Part shown: one piece after another, positions 12,605 through 18,885 of the stretch
Layout: each line of letters starts with the position of its first letter
Position numbering within the stretch: the stretch's first letter is position 1
Notes under the pieces: generated by a model
The model's input: the letters and a program-made list of their open reading frames with translations, nothing else
Told to the model about the DNA's origin: nothing
Database searches by the model: none
Source: CAZYPU01 sp049642705
GTDB lineage: Bacteria > Omnitrophota > Gorgyraeia > JABMRN01 > RBG-13-46-9
Direction: 5' to 3'
Assembly: GCA_049642705.1 (NCBI GenBank)
Contig: JBARPB010000089.1
Span: 1 to 27,312, forward strand
DNA length: 27,312 bases
Made by a program: the position numbers and the translations under genes

Positions 12605-13318
12605 TTATTTTCTTTGTTTAGTTATCTCATGGCAGAAAATGGCACAAGCCATGGCGACGTTAAACGAAAGCCCCGCGCCCCTCATCGGAAGGCTTACCTT
12701 TAAATCGAGCTGCTTTTCTATGCCGTGCCTTATCCCCTTTGCCTCAGAGCCAAGAACAAGGCACAAAGGAAACGGGAGGGACACCTTGCTTATGTCGGTG
12801 CCGTTTTCGACCACCGTACCTACAATCCAATACCCGGCGCGCTTCGCTTTCACAAGGGCTGTTGAAAGGTTGTTAACCACCGACACGGGAACGAAGTTTT
12901 CCCCGCCTGATGCGACATGCATGACGGCATCGGTGACTTCGCAGGAGGCGTGCCTTGGTATGACGAGGGCAAAGCCGCCGAAGCAGGCGGCTGTTCTTAA
13001 TATGGACCCCAGGTTATGGGGGTCATTTATGTTATCAAGGCATATGAATGACAGATTTTTATGAGGGGGATCATGAATCAGGTTGTCGAAATCAGCATAC
13101 CTGAAATTGTCTACCCGGGCGACAATGCCCTGGAGGCGATCGGCATTTTTGATTTTTACGAGGGCTTTTTCCGTAACGCGTTTTGCGGGAATGCCGTTTC
13201 GCCTTATAAGGTCAAACACGCGCGGTGAGTCGAAATCCTCCCGCAAAAACACTTGTTTTACGCTTTTGGGGTTGGCCTCCAGGCGCTCGAGAACCGAGTT
13301 TTTACCGTATAGGTACAT
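12605..13318 (-). CDS. rlmB: 23S rRNA 2'-O-methyltransferase RlmB-like (SpoU/TrmH family)
   Basis: This 237-residue protein is a SPOUT methyltransferase with an N-terminal substrate-binding domain (residues 1-75, starting MYLYGKNSVLERL) as in RlmB, which methylates G2251 of 23S rRNA. The three SpoU motifs are present: DNINDPHNLGSILRTA, LVLGSEAKGI and MRGAGLSFNVAMACAIF. The third usually reads S-L-N; here it is S-F-N, a mild change. The knot region that binds S-adenosylmethionine is intact. It heads a leftward unit with the 78-residue protein, a response regulator and pyruvate kinase. The substrate position is inferred from family and could be a related rRNA or tRNA site. Confidence 0.9.
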   Translation of the reverse strand: MYLYGKNSVLERLEANPKSVKQVFLREDFDSPRVFDLIRRNGIPAKRVTEKALVKIKNADRLQGIVARVDNFRYADFDNLIHDPPHKNLSFICLDNINDPHNLGSILRTAACFGGFALVIPRHASCEVTDAVMHVASGGENFVPVSVVNNLSTALVKAKRAGYWIVGTVVENGTDISKVSLPFPLCLVLGSEAKGIRHGIEKQLDLKVSLPMRGAGLSFNVAMACAIFCHEITKQRK

Positions 13319-13336
13319 TTAAATCCCGCACAGATG

Positions 13337-13349
13337 TTGCATGATGCAA
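13337..13349. promoter_or_regulatory. Palindrome between divergent genes
   Basis: TTGCATGATGCAA is a perfect palindrome with 6-bp arms. It lies in the 79-bp gap between the leftward rlmB gene and the rightward small lipoprotein gene, where a shared operator would be placed. No regulator is identified. Confidence 0.4.
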
Positions 13350-13384
13350 ATCATATTTCCCTACGATATATGCGCGTTTCGTGC

Positions 13385-13390
13385 TAAAAT
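13385..13390 (+). promoter_or_regulatory. Extended -10 element before the small lipoprotein
   Basis: TGCTAAAAT (13382-13390) is an extended -10 with hexamer TAAAAT; the -35 region is poor. The start site would fall at about 13396-13398, on or right next to the ATG at 13398, so the message would be leaderless. Confidence 0.45.
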
Positions 13391-13397
13391 ATACGGG

Positions 13398-13520
13398 ATG
13401 TTTAACCGGAATAACAGAGCTCTGTTCCTGTTTATCGCGCTCATATTATTGATCGCGCTTGCAGGTTGCGCTATTCCCATCCCCTCCAAAATCCCTATCC
13501 CGCGATGGCCACCGTTTTGA
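13398..13520 (+). CDS. 40-residue lipoprotein, the only rightward protein gene
   Basis: The frame encodes a charged start (FNRNNR), a hydrophobic stretch (ALFLFIALILLIALA) and a perfect lipobox LAGC with C24, then a 16-residue mature tail rich in Pro and Ile (PIPSKIPIPRWPPF). A ribosome site is absent, but an extended -10 ends eight bases before the ATG. A rightward terminator begins within the last codons. Promoter, lipobox and terminator together make this a real gene despite its size. It runs against all its neighbours and converges on the 2-TM protein gene. The proline-rich tail suggests a short anchored spacer; the family is unknown to me. Confidence 0.7.
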   Translation: MFNRNNRALFLFIALILLIALAGCAIPIPSKIPIPRWPPF

Positions 13521-13543
13521 TGACGTGGGTGGCCTATTTTTTT
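13507..13543 (+). terminator. Rightward terminator overlapping the lipoprotein stop
   Basis: GGCCACC (13507-13513) pairs with GGTGGCC (13528-13534), followed by TATTTTTTT. The left arm lies in the last codons of the small lipoprotein and the T-run overlaps the end of the convergent 2-TM gene. Confidence 0.82.
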
Positions 13544-13740
13544 AGGCCTTTTCTTACCACGTAGCCGATAAGAACGATGATGTAGAATCCCAGTACGACG
13601 GCAAGGACAATAACAGCGATAAAGAGCAGGATCGAACCAATGCCGAGTATGAAAGGCCACAGGAGTACAGAGAGCCCGAGCACGACGAACGTGGCCAGCG
13701 CGATGAAAAGACCCACGACGAAATTTTTCAGCGTTTCCAT
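13534..13740 (-). CDS. Small two-helix membrane protein
   Basis: This 68-residue protein consists of two long hydrophobic helices, roughly residues 8-27 and 31-60, with a basic C-terminal tail (RKGLKK). The gap between helices is very short (LWPFILGIGS), so it should form a tight hairpin in the inner membrane. The start is the ATG at 13740 (METLKNF), with AAGG upstream; a TTG two codons earlier is unlikely. It has no recognised family and may be a structural or regulatory membrane peptide. It lies 20 bp downstream of the ACT-domain gene, in the same direction, so co-transcription is likely. Confidence 0.72.
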   Translation of the reverse strand: METLKNFVVGLFIALATFVVLGLSVLLWPFILGIGSILLFIAVIVLAVVLGFYIIVLIGYVVRKGLKK

Positions 13741-13760
13741 AAACAACCTTACGTTTCTTT

Positions 13761-14159
13761 CTATTTTAATAAATCTATCGCCTTATCATCGTTATTCGAC
13801 GAGAAAATGATCGCTGCCGGCCGGTTGCCCTCGCCTACCGTCCCGTAGATGTGGCTTAAATCGATATTCGCGCCGGCGAGCTTCTCGCCCATTTCCTGCA
13901 ACGCCCCGGCTTTATTTTCCAGCAGGACTTTTACGGCTTCCTCCTCTTTTACGTCGTAACCTTTTTCCTTGAGCGCTGCGACGGCCTTTTGATTGTCGTC
14001 TGTCACAATCATAAACTTCGCCTTGTCCCCCTTACCGCAGGCGCATATTGCGGTGATGTTGGCTCCGGCTTTTGCGATCACAGAAGAAACCTGGGCCAGC
14101 ACCCCGACCTTGTTTTCTGTCGTCGCCAGTATCTCCTTTATTTTTGCTACATTTGCCAT
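13761..14159 (-). CDS. Tandem ACT-domain protein
   Basis: This 132-residue protein is two ACT domains in series. The first covers about residues 5-70 (TTENKVGVLAQVSSVIAKAGANITAI). The second covers about 72-132 (LLENKAGALQEMGEKLAGANIDLSHIYG). Each has the beta-alpha-beta start with the conserved Gly between the first strand and helix where amino acids bind. There is no catalytic domain, so it probably senses an amino acid and acts on a partner enzyme or pathway. The promoter is clear (TTGACC-17-TACAAT) and the ribosome site strong (GAGGGGGTGA). It shares its upstream region with a divergent promoter for a possible RNA. Confidence 0.9.
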   Translation of the reverse strand: MANVAKIKEILATTENKVGVLAQVSSVIAKAGANITAICACGKGDKAKFMIVTDDNQKAVAALKEKGYDVKEEEAVKVLLENKAGALQEMGEKLAGANIDLSHIYGTVGEGNRPAAIIFSSNNDDKAIDLLK

Positions 14160-14182
14160 AATTTCACCCCCTCTCCTATGGT

Positions 14183-14211
14183 ATTGTAATATTAAAAAGG
14201 TGCGGGGTCAA
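14183..14211 (-). promoter_or_regulatory. Promoter of the tandem ACT gene
   Basis: The minus strand has TTGACC (14211-14206), a 17-bp spacer and TACAAT (14188-14183). Its -35 is separated by one base from the -35 of a rightward promoter (14213), a back-to-back arrangement. Confidence 0.7.
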
Positions 14212-14212
14212 C

Positions 14213-14241
14213 TTGATTTTTTGCGATTTTTAAGGTATACT
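14213..14241 (+). promoter_or_regulatory. Rightward promoter for a candidate RNA
   Basis: TTGATT (14213-14218), a 17-bp spacer and TATACT (14236-14241). The start would be at 14248-14249, exactly where an inverted-repeat stem begins. Confidence 0.65.
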
Positions 14242-14248
14242 ATATATT

Positions 14249-14375
14249 GGATGACAACGGCATAATTGACCAGTTGTCTGGTCCAAAAAATAAAAGAGGC
14301 TGTTGCCATCCACGGAATCATACATAGTAAAAAACTTAAACAACCCCTGACATCAAAGATGTCAGGGGTTTTTTT
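14249..14375 (+). ncRNA. Candidate structured small RNA, about 127 nt
   Basis: The predicted transcript begins GGATGACAACGGC (14249-14261), which pairs with GCTGTTGCCATCC (14299-14311) at 11 of 13 positions, one mismatch being a G-U pair. Inside is a perfect hairpin, GACCAG-TTGT-CTGGTC (14268-14283). A 13-bp terminator stem and seven T residues close it at 14375. No open frame of any size is seen (the first ATG is followed by a stop after four codons). The inner hairpin could instead be a repressor operator (its TGACCAG-N4-CTGGTC form resembles GntR-type sites). The match to promoter start and terminator favours an RNA. Confidence 0.5.
14342..14375. terminator. Terminator between the candidate RNA and the EamA gene
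   Basis: AACCCCTGACATC (14342-14354) and GATGTCAGGGGTT (14358-14370) form a perfect 13-bp stem with an AAA loop, followed on the right by seven T (14369-14375). It can end the rightward candidate RNA and also lies right after the leftward EamA stop codon (14378). Its core is the same as that of the terminator at 8199-8245. Confidence 0.9.
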
Positions 14376-14377
14376 CG

Positions 14378-15250
14378 TTATCGCACAAGTGACAATATCA
14401 ATACCCCGCACAGCATAACCAGAGAGCCCAGCACCCGGGCACCTATGTCCTTTTCATGGAATATTACCCCGCCGTACAACACGCTTATAATCAGGCTCAG
14501 CCTTTTTACGGAGATCATGTAAGGAACCTTGGTAAGGAGCACCGCATTGAAATGAAAAAGCATTGCCGCCGCAAAAGACACCCCCAGCCCCAAAAATAAA
14601 AAAGCGTCTTTTACCTCGAATTTAATTTTTGACTTTCTTTCTTCGACCAGCGCTAGTGGCGTGAAAATTACGAAGAAAATGCCATAATAAACCGCCGCAA
14701 AAGAGAGCGGGCCTGAGAGGAGCACGGCTTTTTTGCCGAGAACGGATGTAGCGCCGTAAATCAGAGCGACAATGATCATCAACATAGAGCCTTTTTCCCT
14801 GTATACATTTTTTATGGGAGCCAGAAGGCCGTATTTTACGAACTTAATGTTCAACAAATACGCGCCGGATGAAACGAGCGCTATGCCCGCTATTCCGAAT
14901 AAGCCCACCCTTTCCTTCAACAGGAGGTATGCAAATAGGATAGAAAACGCCGGGGTGAGTCCGAGAAAAGGAAAAGTGATAGATAGCGGTGACAGTTTCA
15001 GGGCCTTCAGGAAGAGCAGGAACGCCAAGATCTCAAACGGTAGAAGCAATATCACCACATTCCAGAAACCAGGCGCAAAAGAAAAAGCCGGACGAAAGGC
15101 ATACAATAACCCGACGAAGATAGGCAGCGAAAAGAGGAATCTCACCCACCCGGTAAAAAAGATATTGTATTTTTTTAGGATTACCTTGGATAAGGCGGCG
15201 GTTGTCGCTGTGAAGAAGGCGCAGGCCAGTGAAAGAAAGAACCACATCAT
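14378..15250 (-). CDS. EamA/DMT-family permease
   Basis: This 290-residue inner-membrane protein has about ten hydrophobic helices and two EamA repeats, the hallmark of drug/metabolite transporters. Repeat 1 ends near LLKERVGLFGIAGIALVSSGAYLL and repeat 2 ends near VIFHEKDIGARVLGSLVMLCGVLIL, both matching the conserved E-x-(hydrophobic) helix that closes each EamA unit. Such carriers export or import amino acids, nucleosides or other small metabolites; the substrate cannot be read here. There is no ribosome site before the ATG at 15250, which lies 12 bp after the ParA-fusion stop, so it is probably translated from the same message. A terminator follows immediately. Confidence 0.9.
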   Translation of the reverse strand: MMWFFLSLACAFFTATTAALSKVILKKYNIFFTGWVRFLFSLPIFVGLLYAFRPAFSFAPGFWNVVILLLPFEILAFLLFLKALKLSPLSITFPFLGLTPAFSILFAYLLLKERVGLFGIAGIALVSSGAYLLNIKFVKYGLLAPIKNVYREKGSMLMIIVALIYGATSVLGKKAVLLSGPLSFAAVYYGIFFVIFTPLALVEERKSKIKFEVKDAFLFLGLGVSFAAAMLFHFNAVLLTKVPYMISVKRLSLIISVLYGGVIFHEKDIGARVLGSLVMLCGVLILSLVR

Positions 15251-15262
15251 TTGCGGTGTCTT

Positions 15263-16354
15263 TTATACATCGAAGACCGAATCGAAGTCGCCGTAGGGAT
15301 TCGGTTCCTTTTCGGGGTTTTGGGGGTCCCAGAACCACAGCCCGTCAGCGACAAATTTATATCTGTACCGGCCGGGCAGTAGATAGAATGATTTCTCCCA
15401 CTCACCCTCTTTGGCCTTTTCCAATTTGCTGGTTTTATCTATCTTCCAGTTGTTAAAATCGCCCACGACGTATACCTCTTTGGCATTCGGGGCGTAAAAC
15501 CGGAATAGCCTCTCCTTTGAGTATATGTTCCCGTAAACGCCGTGCAGAATCTTTCGCATTTCCTGGTAGATGTTCTCAGCCGACGCTTCCCTGTCGAGAG
15601 CCAGGAGTTCGTCGGCCAGTGACAGATAATCGTGCGCGGCGCGGGATTGCGCCTCGTCCTTAAAAACGGATTCCGACTTCTCCTGCGACTTTCGAAGCGC
15701 TATATCGTATGAAATAACCGTTTTCAGGAGCCTCTCCTTGAAGATGTATTGAATCTTATGCAGCATTTTTTCAGAGAACTCGGAGTACTCGTCGTACATT
15801 GTAACCAGCCCCTTTATGTGCGGGGCGTGGTGCAGCTTTATCTTTATGAGTTCCACCATGCTTATGAGTTTCCCGACGCCCATTATCGAAAAAATGCTTG
15901 TCTCGACCGGTATTACTATTTCGTTAGCCGCGCGCAGGGCGTTGAAGGTGAGAAAACCCAGGTTCGGCGGGCAATCGATAATTACGTAGTCGTACTTAAG
16001 GTCGCCGCGGCTGATGGCTTTTGCGAGTATCAGAAGGCCGTTCTCTCTTTCCTTAAGCTCGTGTTCGATGGTGCTTAATATAATATGCGACGGAACAAGA
16101 TCCAGCCCGTTTTCTACGTTCAGCGTAACTTCGCCGATTTTTTTTGCTTTGCTCATGCCGCCGGCGAAAATGCCGAATATAGAATCGGACGGCTCGACTT
16201 TCAGCGCCCCCAGCCCGATGGACGTATGCGACTGGGGGTCAGAATCGATGAGCAGGACCTTTTTGCCCCGCCGGGTCAATGCTACGGAGAGATTTATTGC
16301 CGTTGTTGTTTTCCCGCAGCCGCCCTTCTGGTTGGCTATGGCAAAAGTTTTCAT
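15263..16354 (-). CDS. ParA-type ATPase fused to a glycogen-binding (CBM48/AMPK-type) domain
   Basis: This 363-residue protein joins two unrelated modules. Residues 1-255 are a ParA/MinD ATPase: deviant Walker A KGGCGKTT (10-17), LIDSDPQ (35-41), IIDCPPN (125-131), and an IVIPVETSIFSIMG loop. Residues 283-363 are a beta-sandwich glycogen-binding domain: RFYAPNAKEVYVVGDFNNW (W303), then PGRYRYKFVADGLWFWDP (W340, W342) and a final NPYG, the carbohydrate-contact pattern of AMPK-beta and branching enzymes. ParA proteins position cargo using ATP-driven binding to DNA or surfaces, so this one may place a polyglucan or glycogen-linked cargo in the cell. No ParB gene is nearby. There is no ribosome site; a promoter ends near the ATG, so it may be leaderless. 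EamA follows. Confidence 0.9.
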   Translation of the reverse strand: MKTFAIANQKGGCGKTTTAINLSVALTRRGKKVLLIDSDPQSHTSIGLGALKVEPSDSIFGIFAGGMSKAKKIGEVTLNVENGLDLVPSHIILSTIEHELKERENGLLILAKAISRGDLKYDYVIIDCPPNLGFLTFNALRAANEIVIPVETSIFSIMGVGKLISMVELIKIKLHHAPHIKGLVTMYDEYSEFSEKMLHKIQYIFKERLLKTVISYDIALRKSQEKSESVFKDEAQSRAAHDYLSLADELLALDREASAENIYQEMRKILHGVYGNIYSKERLFRFYAPNAKEVYVVGDFNNWKIDKTSKLEKAKEGEWEKSFYLLPGRYRYKFVADGLWFWDPQNPEKEPNPYGDFDSVFDV

Positions 16355-16362
16355 TTAAGTAT

Positions 16363-16390
16363 AGTATAATGATATTTTCACATAATACAA
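16363..16390 (-). promoter_or_regulatory. Promoter of the ParA-fusion gene
   Basis: The minus strand has TTGTAT (16390-16385), a 16-bp spacer and TATACT (16368-16363), with a second overlapping TATACT five bases on. The start site would be about 16356, only a couple of bases before the ATG at 16354. With no ribosome site in sight, the transcript may be leaderless. Confidence 0.5.
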
Positions 16391-16441
16391 GGGATGAAGG
16401 GAATTTTTAGTTAACCCCTGGCTTGATGGCGGAAAGCGCCC

Positions 16442-17458
16442 TCATCGCGCAGAGTATTTACGGGCAAGGGTAAAAATGAAGAGGCCTATCATGAAAGCGC
16501 CTATAAAGCCCTCGGAAGCTGCCAGAAACCTGAAAAGAGGGGCCGCTTTAGGTATGAAATCTCCGTAGCCCACCGTGGTAAATGTGATAATGCTGTAGTA
16601 TATGTAGTCACCCACCGACATCGCGTAGTCCCTTGAAGGGGCGTACGTAATAGCGTGTAATAAGAGGAACAGAGAAGCGTAGAATAGAATTACAAAAATA
16701 GACGACAGTATGATCCTGTGCGGCTTCTCGCCGTAACCGCATAATAGATTCATAAGAAGATTGGGCAGATACGCAAGGTCACCTTTTTTCTTAAGAAGGT
16801 ACCTCTCCATGGTTTTTTCCTTGAAGGAGGCCCAGCTGGCGTCGCTATAGCGGCCATGGACTATAAAATACCTTTTTAGGCTTCTATATGCCTCTTCCGA
16901 GGAAAGGATGCCTTTCTCGTTTATGCGGTAGATACTTACGTACTTATTTTTTCTTGAGTGGAAATTTTTTTTACCGAGGGAAATTGTCTTAATGAAGTTT
17001 GTGCGCCAGAACCTGACGTTGAAAAGTCTCGCGTTCCAGAGATCTGCGTGGCTTAGGTTTGCCTCTATCAGGTTCGCGTTTTCCAGATTGGCGTGCCATA
17101 ACCTGGCGCCTTCCAGATTGCTCCTGGTGAGGTCGCTTCCTTCGAGATTCGCGCTTGTCAGGTCACAATTCGAGAGGTCAGCGCCCAAAAGCTCGGCGTT
17201 TTTCAGGTTGGCGTCGAAGAGATTCGAGTCACACAGATTTACCCTGGACAGGTTGGCGCCGGAGAGGTTCTTTTGCGCAAGGTCGAGGCCGCGCAAATCC
17301 GCCTTTGAAAGATTTACGCCTCTTAAAGAAACGTTTTCTCTCACTAAATGCATGAGTTTTTCTCTGTAAGAATCCTTCTCCGGGGCGTGATCCCAGCAGA
17401 ACTCCGAGCTGAAAAGCGCCCCCTTCTTGCATTTTTCGAATTTGCACCGTTCGGTCAT
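16442..17458 (-). CDS. Pentapeptide-repeat protein fused to a two-helix K+ channel
   Basis: This 338-residue protein has three parts. Residues 1-30 contain C5, C10, C21 and H24, a possible zinc site. Residues 42-155 are very regular pentapeptide repeats of A(N/D)LxX form, with Leu (or Phe) at every fifth position from 45 to 155, which fold as a right-handed square helix. The last ~90 residues are a KcsA-like channel: a helix near 249-270, selectivity filter TTVGYGD (294-300) and a helix near 312-332. It should pass K+ across the inner membrane, with the repeat helix as a cytoplasmic ruler or docking surface. It overlaps the STAS-PilZ gene by four bases (ATGA) and closes the long operon. Confidence 0.92.
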   Translation of the reverse strand: MTERCKFEKCKKGALFSSEFCWDHAPEKDSYREKLMHLVRENVSLRGVNLSKADLRGLDLAQKNLSGANLSRVNLCDSNLFDANLKNAELLGADLSNCDLTSANLEGSDLTRSNLEGARLWHANLENANLIEANLSHADLWNARLFNVRFWRTNFIKTISLGKKNFHSRKNKYVSIYRINEKGILSSEEAYRSLKRYFIVHGRYSDASWASFKEKTMERYLLKKKGDLAYLPNLLMNLLCGYGEKPHRIILSSIFVILFYASLFLLLHAITYAPSRDYAMSVGDYIYYSIITFTTVGYGDFIPKAAPLFRFLAASEGFIGAFMIGLFIFTLARKYSAR

Positions 17459-18165
17459 ATTTTACTTCTTCGCGTTATATTTTTATCAATAAATGCGATT
17501 AATTCTTCCTGGGTGCGCTTCGCGATATTTACCAGTTCCACGCCCATGCCCGGATACGAATGCGGCTGAAGCTCCTTATCCGCAAGCCATATAACAGTGC
17601 CCATAAGCGCAAGCGGCTTTTTCGTTTTATCGAACCCTATCTCCATGTAAAGCTGCGTCGAGGCGGGATGCGTGTGTTTCGAAAGGATAAACATCCCCTC
17701 CCCGCCCATGTTCAGGATTTTCCCTTTCGAAAGCTTGCTGTCAGCTGACAGGCCGACCTTGTACTTCACGGGGATATTGACGTCTATCCTTTTAAACCTT
17801 CTTCTCAACGAAAGCCTGTCAACCCTTGCCGAGAGCTCAAAACTTTTCAGAGCGCTTTCCTCGTCGGCATACATTTCGAAGACAGTATCAAGGCGCGCCG
17901 CCTTGAGGAGTCCTTTTATGTGCGCCGGGACGCTGCAGAATTTCATTATGCCTTTCTGGTTTACGACATTTTTGTAGGCGATGGTGAGAATGGACAACCC
18001 GTTGTAGTCTACGAGATTCACGTTCGCGAGATTGCATAGGATCTTTTGTATCCCCTCTTTTGTAAGCCGGCCCGTCTCCTCGATCAATGCCGCTGAGTCA
18101 ATATCGATATTATGCGCGACATAAAGAACGGCAATATTCTTAAAGAAACGTTTTCTTATTTCCAT
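17455..18165 (-). CDS. STAS-PilZ fusion protein
   Basis: This 236-residue cytoplasmic protein has an N-terminal STAS domain (about residues 1-112), as in anti-sigma-factor antagonists, and a C-terminal PilZ domain (about 118-230). The STAS loop that usually reads D-S-S-G, with the phosphorylated serine, here reads D-Y-N-G (53-56), so classical phospho-switching is unlikely. The PilZ arginine motif is present as RRRFKR (121-126). The second motif, usually D/N-x-S-x-x-G, reads NMGGEG (152-157), lacking the serine, so c-di-GMP affinity may be reduced or altered. It overlaps the K+ channel gene and lies 12 bp after the entericidin-like gene. It may link c-di-GMP to the neighbouring membrane functions. 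Confidence 0.87.
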   Translation of the reverse strand: MEIRKRFFKNIAVLYVAHNIDIDSAALIEETGRLTKEGIQKILCNLANVNLVDYNGLSILTIAYKNVVNQKGIMKFCSVPAHIKGLLKAARLDTVFEMYADEESALKSFELSARVDRLSLRRRFKRIDVNIPVKYKVGLSADSKLSKGKILNMGGEGMFILSKHTHPASTQLYMEIGFDKTKKPLALMGTVIWLADKELQPHSYPGMGVELVNIAKRTQEELIAFIDKNITRRSKI

Positions 18166-18177
18166 AGCTTATGGCTG

Positions 18178-18324
18178 TTATTCCTCATCCCTTATAAAGA
18201 TCGTTTTGACGCCCTGACCCATTCTCCTGGTGTCTTTGCCCATACCGCTAAAGGTTTCACCGCAAGCAGTAATAATAAGGGACACCGAGATTAACAGAAG
18301 AACTAAAACGACAATCTTTTTCAT
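18178..18324 (-). CDS. Entericidin-like small lipoprotein
   Basis: This 48-residue protein starts MKKIVVLVLLLISV, has a lipobox ITAC with C21, and a short mature part CGETFSGMGKDTRRMGQGVK followed by TIFIRDEE. The C-x-T-x-x-G-x-G-K-D pattern is that of the entericidin A/B family, small outer-membrane lipoproteins linked to stress-induced lysis and its control in enterobacteria. The ribosome site is very strong (AGGAGGAGGTAAC). It lies 21 bp after the M23 peptidase and 12 bp before the STAS-PilZ gene. No second copy is adjacent, so there is no obvious toxin/antidote pair here; the role in this organism is unproven. Confidence 0.75.
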   Translation of the reverse strand: MKKIVVLVLLLISVSLIITACGETFSGMGKDTRRMGQGVKTIFIRDEE

Positions 18325-18345
18325 AAGTTACCTCCTCCTTTGTCA

Positions 18346-18885
18346 TTAACGTTGTTTTACTAAGAAAGGTGCCGGGTCGGCCGGTTTACCTTTATACCTT
18401 ATCTCGAAATGCAGATGCGGGGTAATGCCTTTTAGATCGGCATTTCCCGTCTTTCCGACAAAACCTATTATCTCGCCTTGCCGGACCCACTGGAATCCTT
18501 TTATGACGCTTTTGTCGAGGTGCCCGTAGCGCGTTTGCCAGCGGCCGGGATGGTTTATTATTACGAGGTTACCGTACCCGCCCGGAAAATCGCAGGACCT
18601 TGCCCAGCCGCTCTTTGAGGCATATACGGGGCTTTTTATCCGCGCCCGCAAGTCAAGTCCCTTGTGTCTTCTCCCCCCACTTCTTTTGGCATTGAACAAA
18701 CCCTCGCCCCAGGCATCATTTCTGATAGGAAGCACGCCTCTCTCGGAGGCGCTATCAATTTCTACAGGTATCGCGAAACAGGGCTCCTTTATCTTATAAA
18801 CAATCGGGAATAAAACATTCAGTGCAAAAAATAAAAATACCCCCGCAAGACAAATAGCGAGAAGGTATTTAACGGGGGCCCTCAT
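18346..18885 (-). CDS. M23-family (LytM-type) metallopeptidase
   Basis: This 179-residue protein has an N-terminal membrane anchor or signal (LLAICLAGVFLFFALNVLFP) and a zinc-dependent endopeptidase domain. The zinc ligands are H74 and D78 in RHKGLDL and H159 in HLHFE, with H122 (YGHLD) and H157 as the remaining catalytic histidines. All are present, so it should be active, cutting peptidoglycan cross-bridges or stems in the periplasm. It overlaps the preceding gene by four bases (ATGA). The only divergence from small LytM proteins is the lack of a coiled coil. Confidence 0.9.
   Translation of the reverse strand: MRAPVKYLLAICLAGVFLFFALNVLFPIVYKIKEPCFAIPVEIDSASERGVLPIRNDAWGEGLFNAKRSGGRRHKGLDLRARIKSPVYASKSGWARSCDFPGGYGNLVIINHPGRWQTRYGHLDKSVIKGFQWVRQGEIIGFVGKTGNADLKGITPHLHFEIRYKGKPADPAPFLVKQR

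Noticed and set aside
14249..14375. Candidate RNA as SRP RNA, 6S RNA or tmRNA
   Set aside because: The conserved SRP tetraloop helix, the 6S bubble and a tRNA-like end are not seen.
14772..15296. 174-residue rightward frame over the EamA gene
   Set aside because: Antisense to a clear ten-helix permease; composition is that of a reverse-strand shadow.
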